A stretch of 8,354 nt of DNA from Solirubrobacteraceae bacterium. Lineage in GTDB: Bacteria > Actinomycetota > Thermoleophilia > Solirubrobacterales > Solirubrobacteraceae. The stretch is from contig JAEMTR010000054.1 in assembly GCA_016462245.1 (NCBI GenBank), positions 1 through 8,354 of the forward strand, read 5' to 3'. Both the position numbers and the translations under genes were made by a program. The notes beneath the pieces were generated by a model, which saw only the letters and a program-made list of their open reading frames with translations, did not search any database and had not been told where the DNA came from. Every line of letters begins with the position of its first letter. Within the stretch, counting starts at the first letter, position 1. Positions 1 through 6,448 of the stretch are shown here, in pieces.

Positions 1-585
1 CTCGCCGGTGTCGCGGCGGACGAAGTAGTTCGGCAGCCGCTGCCCGCCGACGTCGAGGCAAGGTTCTGAGAGCAATTCGCGCTTAATCACGTAGCGCAGG
101 CGGACTCGCTCGCGCGCTGCGACCAGCGCTGACGGCAGGAAGTTGTCGACGATGCTGGCGTGGCGGATCAGCACGATCACCGGCCCCGGGCGCAGGCACT
201 CGGCTCCCTCGTCAACGATCCGCAGCCCGAACAGCAGCTTTACCGAGCCGAGCAGCACGCGTACCCAAAGCTGCTGAGCGTGCCAGGTTGAGCTGACCAG
301 GAGCTTGCTGTTAAGGCCGAAGCCGCTCACCAGCCAAGACACAAAGAGCGCCAGCAGGGCGGCGATGTCGGTCACGAGGTAGATCCATAGGAAGACAACA
401 AGCCGCAATGCCATAAAAGGCTTGCGCTGAGTGATCGCGCGGAAGATGTCGACCAGCAGCGCGCTGATGAGCAGCAGCGGCAGCAGCGCCGTCACGACGA
501 TCAGGCCGAGGATGTACGGCGGGATCGTCTTCAGCCGCCGCGCAACCTTGCTGCCACGCGGCTCTCTGTCGGCGCTTTCCTCCAC
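1..585 (-). CDS. PlsC-type lysophospholipid acyltransferase, 3' end cut by window edge
   Basis: Reading the minus strand from a GTG at 585 gives 195 residues that stay open to the window edge, so the C-terminus is missing. Residues about 20-45 and 58-90 are two strongly hydrophobic stretches, probably membrane helices. They are followed by the acyltransferase motif I, H-x4-D, as RHASIVD (His142, Asp147), and then by LRYVIKRELL and a RLPNYFVRR stretch. This order is typical of 1-acyl-glycerol-3-phosphate acyltransferase relatives, which move a fatty acyl chain from acyl-CoA or acyl-ACP onto a lysolipid at the inner membrane face. The later glycine-rich PEGTR-type motif would lie outside the window. 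The start is 20 bases after the stop of the penicillin-acylase gene, which suggests co-transcription. No good ribosome site precedes the GTG, so an internal start such as the Met at 414 is possible, though it would remove the first helix. Exact acceptor unknown. Confidence 0.82.
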   Translation of the reverse strand, partial: MEESADREPRGSKVARRLKTIPPYILGLIVVTALLPLLLISALLVDIFRAITQRKPFMALRLVVFLWIYLVTDIAALLALFVSWLVSGFGLNSKLLVSSTWHAQQLWVRVLLGSVKLLFGLRIVDEGAECLRPGPVIVLIRHASIVDNFLPSALVAARERVRLRYVIKRELLSEPCLDVGGQRLPNYFVRRDTGE

Positions 586-605
586 GCCGACAGACTATTC
601 GCTAC

Positions 606-3125
606 TCAGTCGCTGAAGTCCATCAACTGATGGATTCCGCTTGGGCGGTTGGTGTAATCCATCGTGATCAGTGGCACGGGGCTGAACTTGATCTGCTCCG
701 GAGCCTCGGCCTTGCGCCATGCAGCGGGGTCCGAGCCCTGAGCGGTTGCCAATGCTGCCGCCGCTTCGGAGATCGAATCCCAGATGTCGGCCGAGCACTT
801 CGCGAGGCTGCCCTTGCCGCAGTACTTGATCTTGTAAGCGCCAGCCACCTTCTCGCCGAGCAGGTTGCGCAGATCCTTCCACATGTACTGGTGCCAGCCG
901 CCGTACTGGCCGCCTGGAGGGGCATCGAATGCGTCGCTGCCGCCGTTTCGGCTTGCCAGCTCTTCGCAGAGCTTCGTGCCCATCCGCCAGCACAGCCCGT
1001 CACCGGCAATCGACTGCCAAGCCTGGTCGATAATCGCCGCTCCGGGAGCGTCGATATTGCCGTCTTGGTTGGCGTCAACGCGGCTGGCGCCTTGCTCGTG
1101 CCAAGCCTGTAGCTGTGCAACCGTTGCGGCGGCCAGCGCGTTTGGAGCCGTGCCCTTGTCCAGAACCTTCTTCAGTGTTGGCCAAAGCAGGGCGATCCGA
1201 ACATCCTGAGTTGCGCCGGCGTTCGCAGCCGAGAGCATTGTCGCGAGCGACTGCTTGTCTTGGCGCGCCAGCTCGTTGGTCAGCAGTTGACCGCGCTGCA
1301 GCGAGATCTCCGACCAGCGCTCGTCGCCGGCGGGGAAGTTCTTCGCCGGCTTGCCATTCCAGTTAACGATGTAGCCGCTCGCCGGGTTGATCACCTGTGG
1401 GTGCTTAGAGTGGCTGAGGTAGCCGGTCCACTCGTACTTGCCGCGGCCGTCAACTGGAAGATCCATGTTGACTCCCTTCGGCCGCATTGGGAAGAGCCCC
1501 GAAGTGATGAAGGCGATCTCCTTGTCGCTCGAGTAGAACGAGTTGAAGGTCTGCGGCGTCTTCGCTGCCGCGGCGATGAAGTCCTTCGCACTCTTTACGC
1601 GGCCATACGTCATTTGCTGGTTGAAGAGCAGGTCGGTGCTCTCGCGGCCGTAGCTCGAGCGACGCTTCGCCAGCGCAATCAGCTTCGAGCTGCCAGGCGA
1701 CTTGGCGTACCCATAGACCGAACCGTGAACGGTTCTGTAGAAAACGACGTTGGTCGTCTTTCCACCTCTGGAGATAGTGCCGCCGTTGACCTTCTCCATC
1801 GACTTGCACTTGCCCTTGAACTCGTACTTGTACTTGCTGCCGCCGCAGAGCGTTTCGGCGTAGGTGTCGACGATGTCGTTGCCGGCAGAGGTCAGCGACC
1901 AGGCATAGTTCGCGGCGCGGCCGATCAACATGTAGCCCGGGAATGGCGCTGAAGTGGCGCCACGAACGTTGATCGACGGACCGTAGAGCCCCATCTCCAT
2001 CGTCAGGCCGGGGTAGTTGTAGCCGATCTGCGGCCCGCCGACCATCAGTGGCTTGCCGGTAGTCGTCTTGCTACCGGCGGCGAGCATGATGTTGCTGGCC
2101 TCTTGGCGGCCTGGGCCCGGAGGCTTAACGGCCGAAGATGAAGCAGTTGCGCCCGGAAGCGTCACGTAGCTGTTCGTAAACGAGCCGTTCTTCAGCCGCA
2201 CGAGGCCCTTCGGGTTGGAGACGCTGACGTCGGTCTGGTAGTCGAACTTGTTCGTCGTCGTAACCATCGTCTCCGGGTCGTAGCGGCCACGCATGTTGGT
2301 GTAGGCCTCGTTGCCGTTCGTCGTCCCGAGCGTCGTGCGGGCAGCGTCAAGGAAGAGCGCGTTGCTGATCTCTTCGCCGCCACCTTCACCGAGGAACTGT
2401 GCCTTGATCCCGTTGGCGGCGAAGACGTCGGTGCGCGTGAACGGCTTGGCGCTCGGCTGGTTGGCTGCGTACCACTTGTTGATTCCAGCGAGGTAGATGT
2501 CGATGTCGCGCAGCACCTGCTTGCCTTGCGCGCCGGCAGCGTTCAGAGCGTCGGTCTGCTGCTTGGTGGCGGCATCGGAGACGCTCTTACTTGGCTGATA
2601 ATCGTAGAGCCCAAGCACGAGGTTGATGCCGGAAACGCCAGGCAAGTCGGCCAGCGAGGCGATTCCGTTGTAGCGAGCCTGATTGAGCAGCAGGCTGCGG
2701 TCGGCTGCCGTTACATAACCGGCGCCGAAGGTAACGCCAGCGTCGGTGTCGGAGAAAATGTGCGGAACTCCGTAGTTATCGCGGCGGATTCGCACCGATA
2801 CAGCGGTGCCGTTTGCGGTGCCGGTGATTGTGTCGTCGGTGATCAAGGACGGATCATCAACTTTCAGCAGCGCTGCCGACTTGAAGTAGCCAGTGCCGTC
2901 GGTGCTGGCTGTGACCTGTGCTGCGCCAATGTCGCGGTAGAGCGGTGTGAGGCGGTTGTACATCTTGGCTTGCGTGTCAGCAGCGAGCATCCCGGGAGTG
3001 GTCAGCCAAGGTGAGCCTGGCTGGCTTTGACCTTGCGGAATGATGTTGAGGGCCTGCTCTGCCGAGGCTGCAGGCGCTGCGATCGCGATCGCGATCGATG
3101 ACAGGACAAAAACGGAACGGAACAT
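606..3125 (-). CDS. secreted penicillin acylase family Ntn hydrolase
   Basis: The 839-residue length is that of a full penicillin-acylase precursor. Residues 1-22 form a signal peptide with a hydrophobic core and an ASA cleavage site, so it should be exported. In this family the precursor cuts itself into alpha and beta chains, and the new beta N-terminal Ser is the nucleophile; here that is Ser344 in EASN. Compared from memory with E. coli penicillin G acylase beta chain, Ser1, Gln23 (in GPQ) and Asn241 (in NWN) match Ser344, Gln366 and Asn590. The oxyanion Ala69 position is Ser413, which should still work because the backbone NH is used. PGYMLIG..ANYAW and D..DTYAE are conserved around it. 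Residues 684-692 (DANQDGNID) look like an EF-hand-type calcium loop. Six cysteines fall in close pairs (427/440, 712/720, 769/777). The family cleaves amides of many acyl compounds, including penicillins, acyl-homoserine lactones and lipopeptides; the substrate here cannot be told. It lies between a GH39-like gene and an acyltransferase gene on the same strand. Confidence 0.93.
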   Translation of the reverse strand: MFRSVFVLSSIAIAIAAPAASAEQALNIIPQGQSQPGSPWLTTPGMLAADTQAKMYNRLTPLYRDIGAAQVTASTDGTGYFKSAALLKVDDPSLITDDTITGTANGTAVSVRIRRDNYGVPHIFSDTDAGVTFGAGYVTAADRSLLLNQARYNGIASLADLPGVSGINLVLGLYDYQPSKSVSDAATKQQTDALNAAGAQGKQVLRDIDIYLAGINKWYAANQPSAKPFTRTDVFAANGIKAQFLGEGGGEEISNALFLDAARTTLGTTNGNEAYTNMRGRYDPETMVTTTNKFDYQTDVSVSNPKGLVRLKNGSFTNSYVTLPGATASSSAVKPPGPGRQEASNIMLAAGSKTTTGKPLMVGGPQIGYNYPGLTMEMGLYGPSINVRGATSAPFPGYMLIGRAANYAWSLTSAGNDIVDTYAETLCGGSKYKYEFKGKCKSMEKVNGGTISRGGKTTNVVFYRTVHGSVYGYAKSPGSSKLIALAKRRSSYGRESTDLLFNQQMTYGRVKSAKDFIAAAAKTPQTFNSFYSSDKEIAFITSGLFPMRPKGVNMDLPVDGRGKYEWTGYLSHSKHPQVINPASGYIVNWNGKPAKNFPAGDERWSEISLQRGQLLTNELARQDKQSLATMLSAANAGATQDVRIALLWPTLKKVLDKGTAPNALAAATVAQLQAWHEQGASRVDANQDGNIDAPGAAIIDQAWQSIAGDGLCWRMGTKLCEELASRNGGSDAFDAPPGGQYGGWHQYMWKDLRNLLGEKVAGAYKIKYCGKGSLAKCSADIWDSISEAAAALATAQGSDPAAWRKAEAPEQIKFSPVPLITMDYTNRPSGIHQLMDFSD
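3079..3096. repeat. three tandem GCGATC units in the signal-peptide code
   Basis: GCGATC occurs three times in a row without a break, within codons 11-17 of the acylase gene. On the coding strand it writes the alternating Ile-Ala run of the signal-peptide core. A gain or loss of one 6-base unit would keep the frame and change the core by two residues. Confidence 0.6.
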
Positions 3126-3130
3126 TGACT

Positions 3131-3138
3131 CTCCCCTT
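3131..3138 (-). promoter_or_regulatory. ribosome binding site of the penicillin-acylase gene
   Basis: On the minus strand AAGGGGAG ends five bases before the ATG at 3125. This is a good Shine-Dalgarno-like site. Together with the signal peptide that begins at this ATG, it fixes the start. The gene therefore has its own strong translation signal and need not rely on coupling to the hydrolase gene upstream. Confidence 0.6.
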
Positions 3139-3244
3139 GTTGTTCTCCCCGGGATCCACCCAGACGTTCACGCAACCATAACGGCAAAGATTTAATCGTG
3201 CGCCGCGTCATTGAGCGCTTCTTGCTCGCGGGCGTGCGGTCTGG
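3139..3244 (-). other. intergenic gap with possible hairpin
   Basis: This gap lies between the stop of the GH39-like gene and the ribosome site of the acylase gene. On the minus strand, about ten bases past the stop, CGCCCGCG and CGCGGCG (3227-3234 and 3201-3207) can pair over a 19-base loop with one bulge. No U-run follows, so it is a poor intrinsic terminator; it could be an attenuator or RNA processing site. Just after it comes an AT-rich GATTAAAT (about 3190-3197) that resembles a -10 box, but I find no convincing -35 box at the right spacing. Whether the two genes share a transcript stays open. Confidence 0.25.
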
Positions 3245-4906
3245 TTACCCCTGAAGTTCGTAGACCTGCACGCTGAACGGTTCGAGTTCCGCAGCTCCAA
3301 GTGTCCCGGCTTCGGCCTCGCTTGAGCTGACTAGATTACGGGTATCTGCGGTGAGTGATTCTTCGGTGAGTGAGGTGATCGTGATCGTTGTCCCGTCGCT
3401 TGATTCAATTTGTCCGCTCCGGAGCAACCCAGCGATGTCGACGGTCAGGGTTACGTCCTGAGGATTCGCAACGAGCAGCCTGACTTTGCCTGACTGGTCA
3501 CGGCCAGCGAGTGCAGTAAGCATCGGAAGCCCACCTGCGAGTTTTGCACCAGCATTGTTAGGAACTTCGCCGTCGACCTCGGTGACAAACGGCGTTGGTT
3601 CGGCGAGATCTACCAATTCCATTCCCACAAGCGTGCTGAAGAGCGAAAACGCAGCGCCTTGGGGTTTGCGGGTCCCGTCACCGTAGAGCAGACCGAACCC
3701 GCTGCCGCCGAGGGAATCGCAGCCAACTCCGGGGCATGGGCCGCCGTCAACGGGCGGCATCGTGAATTTGCTGTTCGGAATGAATGGCCCGTCGGCGCCT
3801 CGGTAGACAAATAGGCCTTCGAGATCAGGCCACGATTGCATCTCGATCCAAGCCGTGGTCAAGAGTGCGCCGCCGGCCAGTTTGCCGTGCGGATGGCAGA
3901 TCTTGCCTGCACCAGCGCACGGTATGGCGTCGAGGTTGTACTCGGTCACGATCTGGGGCACATCGCCGTATCCATGCCGATCTAGGAGCTTCGAATAGAA
4001 GAGGTAGCAGCCGCGAAGTTCGTCGATATTGGCGAAGTACGCATGCCAGCTAAAGAAATCGAGCGGCACGTCATTTGTGTTCAGATGCTCAAGGAAGTCA
4101 TCGACCCACTCTCGGCCCTCCGGCGTTGTGCAGCCGGCCGCATGCGATCCTGGACCGCCGACCTTCAATTCTGGGAAATCCGAGTTCAGAGCTTTGGCCG
4201 TAGTGGTGAAGAACTGATAGAACTTTTCGGGTTCGGCATCCCAATACATCGTTGAGCCCGGCATATTCGGCTCGTTCCATATTTCAACCCACCCGTCTGC
4301 GAGGGCGTTTCTTCCCCAACGTTCAGAGTCGCTGTATCGGCCGACAATACGTTTCCACAGCTCAGGCCCCGCCTTCTCGACGCCTGCTGCCAACCCTTCA
4401 CTCCAGAATTCGCACCCGGGATACGACTTCGGTTTGTCCGGTAAAAGCGTGCCTGTCGGCGCCTTGACGTCGTAGTTGGTGATGGCTTTACCAACTTTCC
4501 AGCTGTGGCCAAGGCGGAGCATCGGCCGGAAGCTGCCATCGACTATCGATTTAAAAACGGCGTCAGTCGCTTCCCACTCGTAGTTTGATTCGTCAGATGG
4601 ATCAGCGGATGGATCCGGAAACATGCACATGATGTCGTTGGCCCCGAAGTAATCCTCGATCCGTATCGCATCAACACCGAGCGACTTAAACTGTTTCGTG
4701 GTGTCGACAAATTGCGGGTACGAACTTGGTTGAAACGGAGTCGGCCCGCCATTGACCCCCAACAACGGACGAATCGTCCTAGCCGAATCGTTGTCATCTG
4801 ATTCGGTCTTGTTCGAACCGCTCGTGCAGCTGACAAAAACGAGCGCCACCAGTGTCAGCAAGATCGCTGTGGCAGAAATCGACCTGAGTGAGTGGTTAGA
4901 AGCCAA
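3245..4906 (-). CDS. GH39-like secreted glycoside hydrolase, probable lipoprotein
   Basis: From the TTG at 4906 the protein has 553 residues. It begins with a lipoprotein-type signal (Arg8, hydrophobic residues 12-25, then FVSC with Cys27 as the lipid-bearing residue) and a Ser/Asp-rich linker at 28-45, so it should be anchored outside the membrane. The next ~380 residues look like a clan A (beta/alpha)8 barrel. WNEPN at 210-214 gives the acid/base Glu212. SWHAY (His288) follows, and TEYN at 321-324 gives the likely nucleophile Glu322. The 110-residue gap between the two Glu is close to that of GH39 beta-xylosidases. GH39 also holds alpha-L-iduronidases, and related clan A families share these motifs, so the sugar is unknown. 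Residues ~420-553 should be a beta-sandwich domain. Eight further cysteines, two pairs being close (330/337, 391/396), suggest disulfides. The frame is open up to a TTG at 4969, but a signal buried 47 residues in is unlikely. Base composition looks poorer in GC than in neighbouring genes. Confidence 0.8.
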   Translation of the reverse strand: MASNHSLRSISATAILLTLVALVFVSCTSGSNKTESDDNDSARTIRPLLGVNGGPTPFQPSSYPQFVDTTKQFKSLGVDAIRIEDYFGANDIMCMFPDPSADPSDESNYEWEATDAVFKSIVDGSFRPMLRLGHSWKVGKAITNYDVKAPTGTLLPDKPKSYPGCEFWSEGLAAGVEKAGPELWKRIVGRYSDSERWGRNALADGWVEIWNEPNMPGSTMYWDAEPEKFYQFFTTTAKALNSDFPELKVGGPGSHAAGCTTPEGREWVDDFLEHLNTNDVPLDFFSWHAYFANIDELRGCYLFYSKLLDRHGYGDVPQIVTEYNLDAIPCAGAGKICHPHGKLAGGALLTTAWIEMQSWPDLEGLFVYRGADGPFIPNSKFTMPPVDGGPCPGVGCDSLGGSGFGLLYGDGTRKPQGAAFSLFSTLVGMELVDLAEPTPFVTEVDGEVPNNAGAKLAGGLPMLTALAGRDQSGKVRLLVANPQDVTLTVDIAGLLRSGQIESSDGTTITITSLTEESLTADTRNLVSSSEAEAGTLGAAELEPFSVQVYELQG

Positions 4907-4968
4907 GGCGCTAGAGACTACCTCCTGCGCCAGAACCAAATAGTTGTGCTCTGTCGTAGGCTGCGGCA
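4907..4968. promoter_or_regulatory. divergent intergenic region
   Basis: If the hydrolase starts at 4906, these 62 bases separate two genes that run apart. Both promoters must then sit here or inside the 5' ends of the genes. I see no clear -35/-10 pair on either strand. Upstream of the plus-strand ATG at 4969 there is only a weak GTAGG, and the hydrolase ribosome site AGGAGG lies inside the region. Such a short shared region would make the two genes easy to control together. Confidence 0.35.
4921..4926 (-). promoter_or_regulatory. candidate ribosome binding site deciding the hydrolase start
   Basis: The minus strand carries a perfect AGGAGG here, 14 bases before the TTG at 4906. That spacing is longer than the usual 5-10 bases, but no ATG, GTG or TTG lies in frame at a better distance. 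The only other sizeable choice, TTG at 4969, has no such site. The short start gives a signal peptide of normal length. Confidence 0.4.
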
Positions 4969-6423
4969 ATGGCCAACAGGGTAAGAATCTCGATCGGCAG
5001 CGAAGCGAGCGAACTGGCGCTAGTCGACGCTGTGGTTGAGCGCTTCTCGCTCGCCCGTGGGCTTGAGCCAGCCGACGCAGAGCGGCTTGGGCAGGTTGTC
5101 CACAAGCTCGCGCAATGGGTGATCGAGCGCGCCTACCCAGGCGATCCGACAGGTGAGCTGGTTGTGCAGCTCGAACTTGCCGAGGGCTCGGTGCGCTGCA
5201 CGATCGAGGACTGGGGCGAACCGATCACAGCCTTCGGTGGTGGTCTTGACGGAACGCCGCCTGAACTAGCTGAGATCGAAGCGATCACGCATGACCTGCG
5301 ACTGGTGAACCTCGGCCGCGAAGGCAAGCGACTCAGCGCTGCGGTAGAAGCGAAGGGCGTAGTGCCCGAAGAGCTCGTCGCCTTCGCGCAGTTCGCGCGC
5401 GAAAGCGGAGAGAGCGAAGCGACCGCCGATCAAGTTGAGATCCACGACACGAAGCTGAGCGATGTTGAGGCGATCTCGCGCCTGCTCTACACCAACTACG
5501 GGCTTGGCTACGGCCATCCAAACTTCTACCAGCCACGCTGGGTTGAGGCTGAGATCGAGGCCGGTCGTCTGCATTCGACGGTCGCGGTCTTGGCCGGTGA
5601 GGTTGTCGGCCACCATGCGCTGGTGCTGGAGAAGAGCGGCGAGGCGGGCGAAACTGGCATCGCTGTCGTGCACCCGGCCTACCGCGGACTTGGAATCTTC
5701 AACCGGCTTTTCGAGCGCACGATTGAGCGCGCACGGGTGGCCGAGGTGGAGGCTGTCTATGCGCGGGCTGTCACCGCCCATCCATACAGCCAGCGCGCTG
5801 AACATTCGCGCGGTTACCGCGAGAGCGCGCTGATGCTCGGCTCGGTGCCGCAAGGGAAAGACGAAAGCGGTCAGCCAACGCCGCGCGCAGCTTCGCTGCT
5901 TACCTTTCTGCCGCTCGACCTCAGCCCGCGGCCGGTCAGCTTCCCAGAGCGCTATGGCGAGCCGCTGCGAGCCGCCTACGCGAACCTTGAATTGGAGACG
6001 GTTGCGCCTGAACTCGAGCAGGCGCTTGAACAGCTCGGCGAGCGCCCATCAGCGGCAATCGAGCGAGACGAGCAGCGCCGGAGCTCGGTGATCACGGTCA
6101 GCCGCTGGGGTGAGGAAGGACGAAGCCAGATGATCGACGCCGTCCGCTCGGCCGTCCACCACCACGACGACGTCGCCTACTGCGACCTTGATCTCGAAAC
6201 GCTGACGGCCGAGGAGCTCGACGAGGCGATCGGTCAGTTGCGCGAGTTCGACTTCTTTTACTGCGGCCTAGCGCTCTGCGCCTCGGCCGGCCACGACCAC
6301 CTTCGCCTGCAGTCGCTGATGAGCGATGAGGTTGAGCTGGAAGCGATCGTGCTCGACTCCGACTACGCCAAGCAGCTGCGTGAAACCGTCTTTGCCGACC
6401 GCGCTCCGGCTAGCCCAGCCTGA
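4969..6423 (+). CDS. fusion of degenerate RsbW-like ATPase domain and GNAT acetyltransferase
   Basis: The protein has 484 residues, no signal peptide and no membrane segment, so it is cytosolic. Residues ~5-128 resemble the anti-sigma serine kinase (RsbW/HATPase_c_2) fold. HKLAQWVIERAY (45-56) lines up with the usual SEAVTNAIEHAY, and EDWGEPI (80-86) matches the D-x-G box. The N-box Glu and Asn are Lys46 and Trp50, and no glycine-rich lid is seen, so kinase activity is doubtful. Residues ~155-295 are a GNAT domain. VVHPAYRGLGIF (233-244) is the acetyl-CoA binding motif A, followed by an ERTIERARV helix and the HPYSQRAEHSRGY stretch. GNATs move an acetyl or acyl group from CoA to an amine. Residues ~305-484 form a third region with HHHDD at 397-401 and FFYCGLAL at 429-436, which I cannot name; it may be a second GNAT-like fold. 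No strong ribosome site precedes the ATG, but the first domain begins right after it. It diverges from the hydrolase gene. Substrate unknown. Confidence 0.85.
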   Translation: MANRVRISIGSEASELALVDAVVERFSLARGLEPADAERLGQVVHKLAQWVIERAYPGDPTGELVVQLELAEGSVRCTIEDWGEPITAFGGGLDGTPPELAEIEAITHDLRLVNLGREGKRLSAAVEAKGVVPEELVAFAQFARESGESEATADQVEIHDTKLSDVEAISRLLYTNYGLGYGHPNFYQPRWVEAEIEAGRLHSTVAVLAGEVVGHHALVLEKSGEAGETGIAVVHPAYRGLGIFNRLFERTIERARVAEVEAVYARAVTAHPYSQRAEHSRGYRESALMLGSVPQGKDESGQPTPRAASLLTFLPLDLSPRPVSFPERYGEPLRAAYANLELETVAPELEQALEQLGERPSAAIERDEQRRSSVITVSRWGEEGRSQMIDAVRSAVHHHDDVAYCDLDLETLTAEELDEAIGQLREFDFFYCGLALCASAGHDHLRLQSLMSDEVELEAIVLDSDYAKQLRETVFADRAPASPA

Positions 6424-6448
6424 CGGTGATCAGCCGTCGTCTTGGCTG
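6416..6448. terminator. possible two-way terminator hairpin between convergent genes
   Basis: CAGCC (6416-6420) pairs with GGCTG (6444-6448), and inside it GACGG (6422-6426) pairs with CCGTC (6434-6438) around a 7-base loop. One and five unpaired bases lie between the two stems. The structure spans both stop codons of the convergent GNAT and asparaginase genes, where a terminator is expected. No U-run follows on either strand, so this is a weak call; both arms are also coding sequence. Confidence 0.3.

Noticed and set aside
1260..1952. A 230-codon open frame on the plus strand
   Set aside because: It lies wholly inside the penicillin-acylase gene on the opposite strand, which has catalytic motifs and a signal peptide. 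The product is rich in Arg, Val, Ala and Leu and has no recognisable motif, as expected of an antisense shadow in GC-rich code.
606..3125. Acylase read as a beta-lactam resistance gene
   Set aside because: The family name comes from one substrate. Family members act on many amides, and nothing in the pocket or context points to beta-lactams.
3146..3156. CCCGGG directly beside GGATCC, like a cloning-vector linker
   Set aside because: The usual vector linker has an extra G between the sites, and no other vector sequence is present. The surrounding DNA continues naturally into the acylase leader, so chance is the simplest reading.
5266..5853. A 195-codon open frame on the minus strand
   Set aside because: It is antisense to the GNAT domain, whose motif A is clear on the plus strand. 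No domain or ribosome site supports it.
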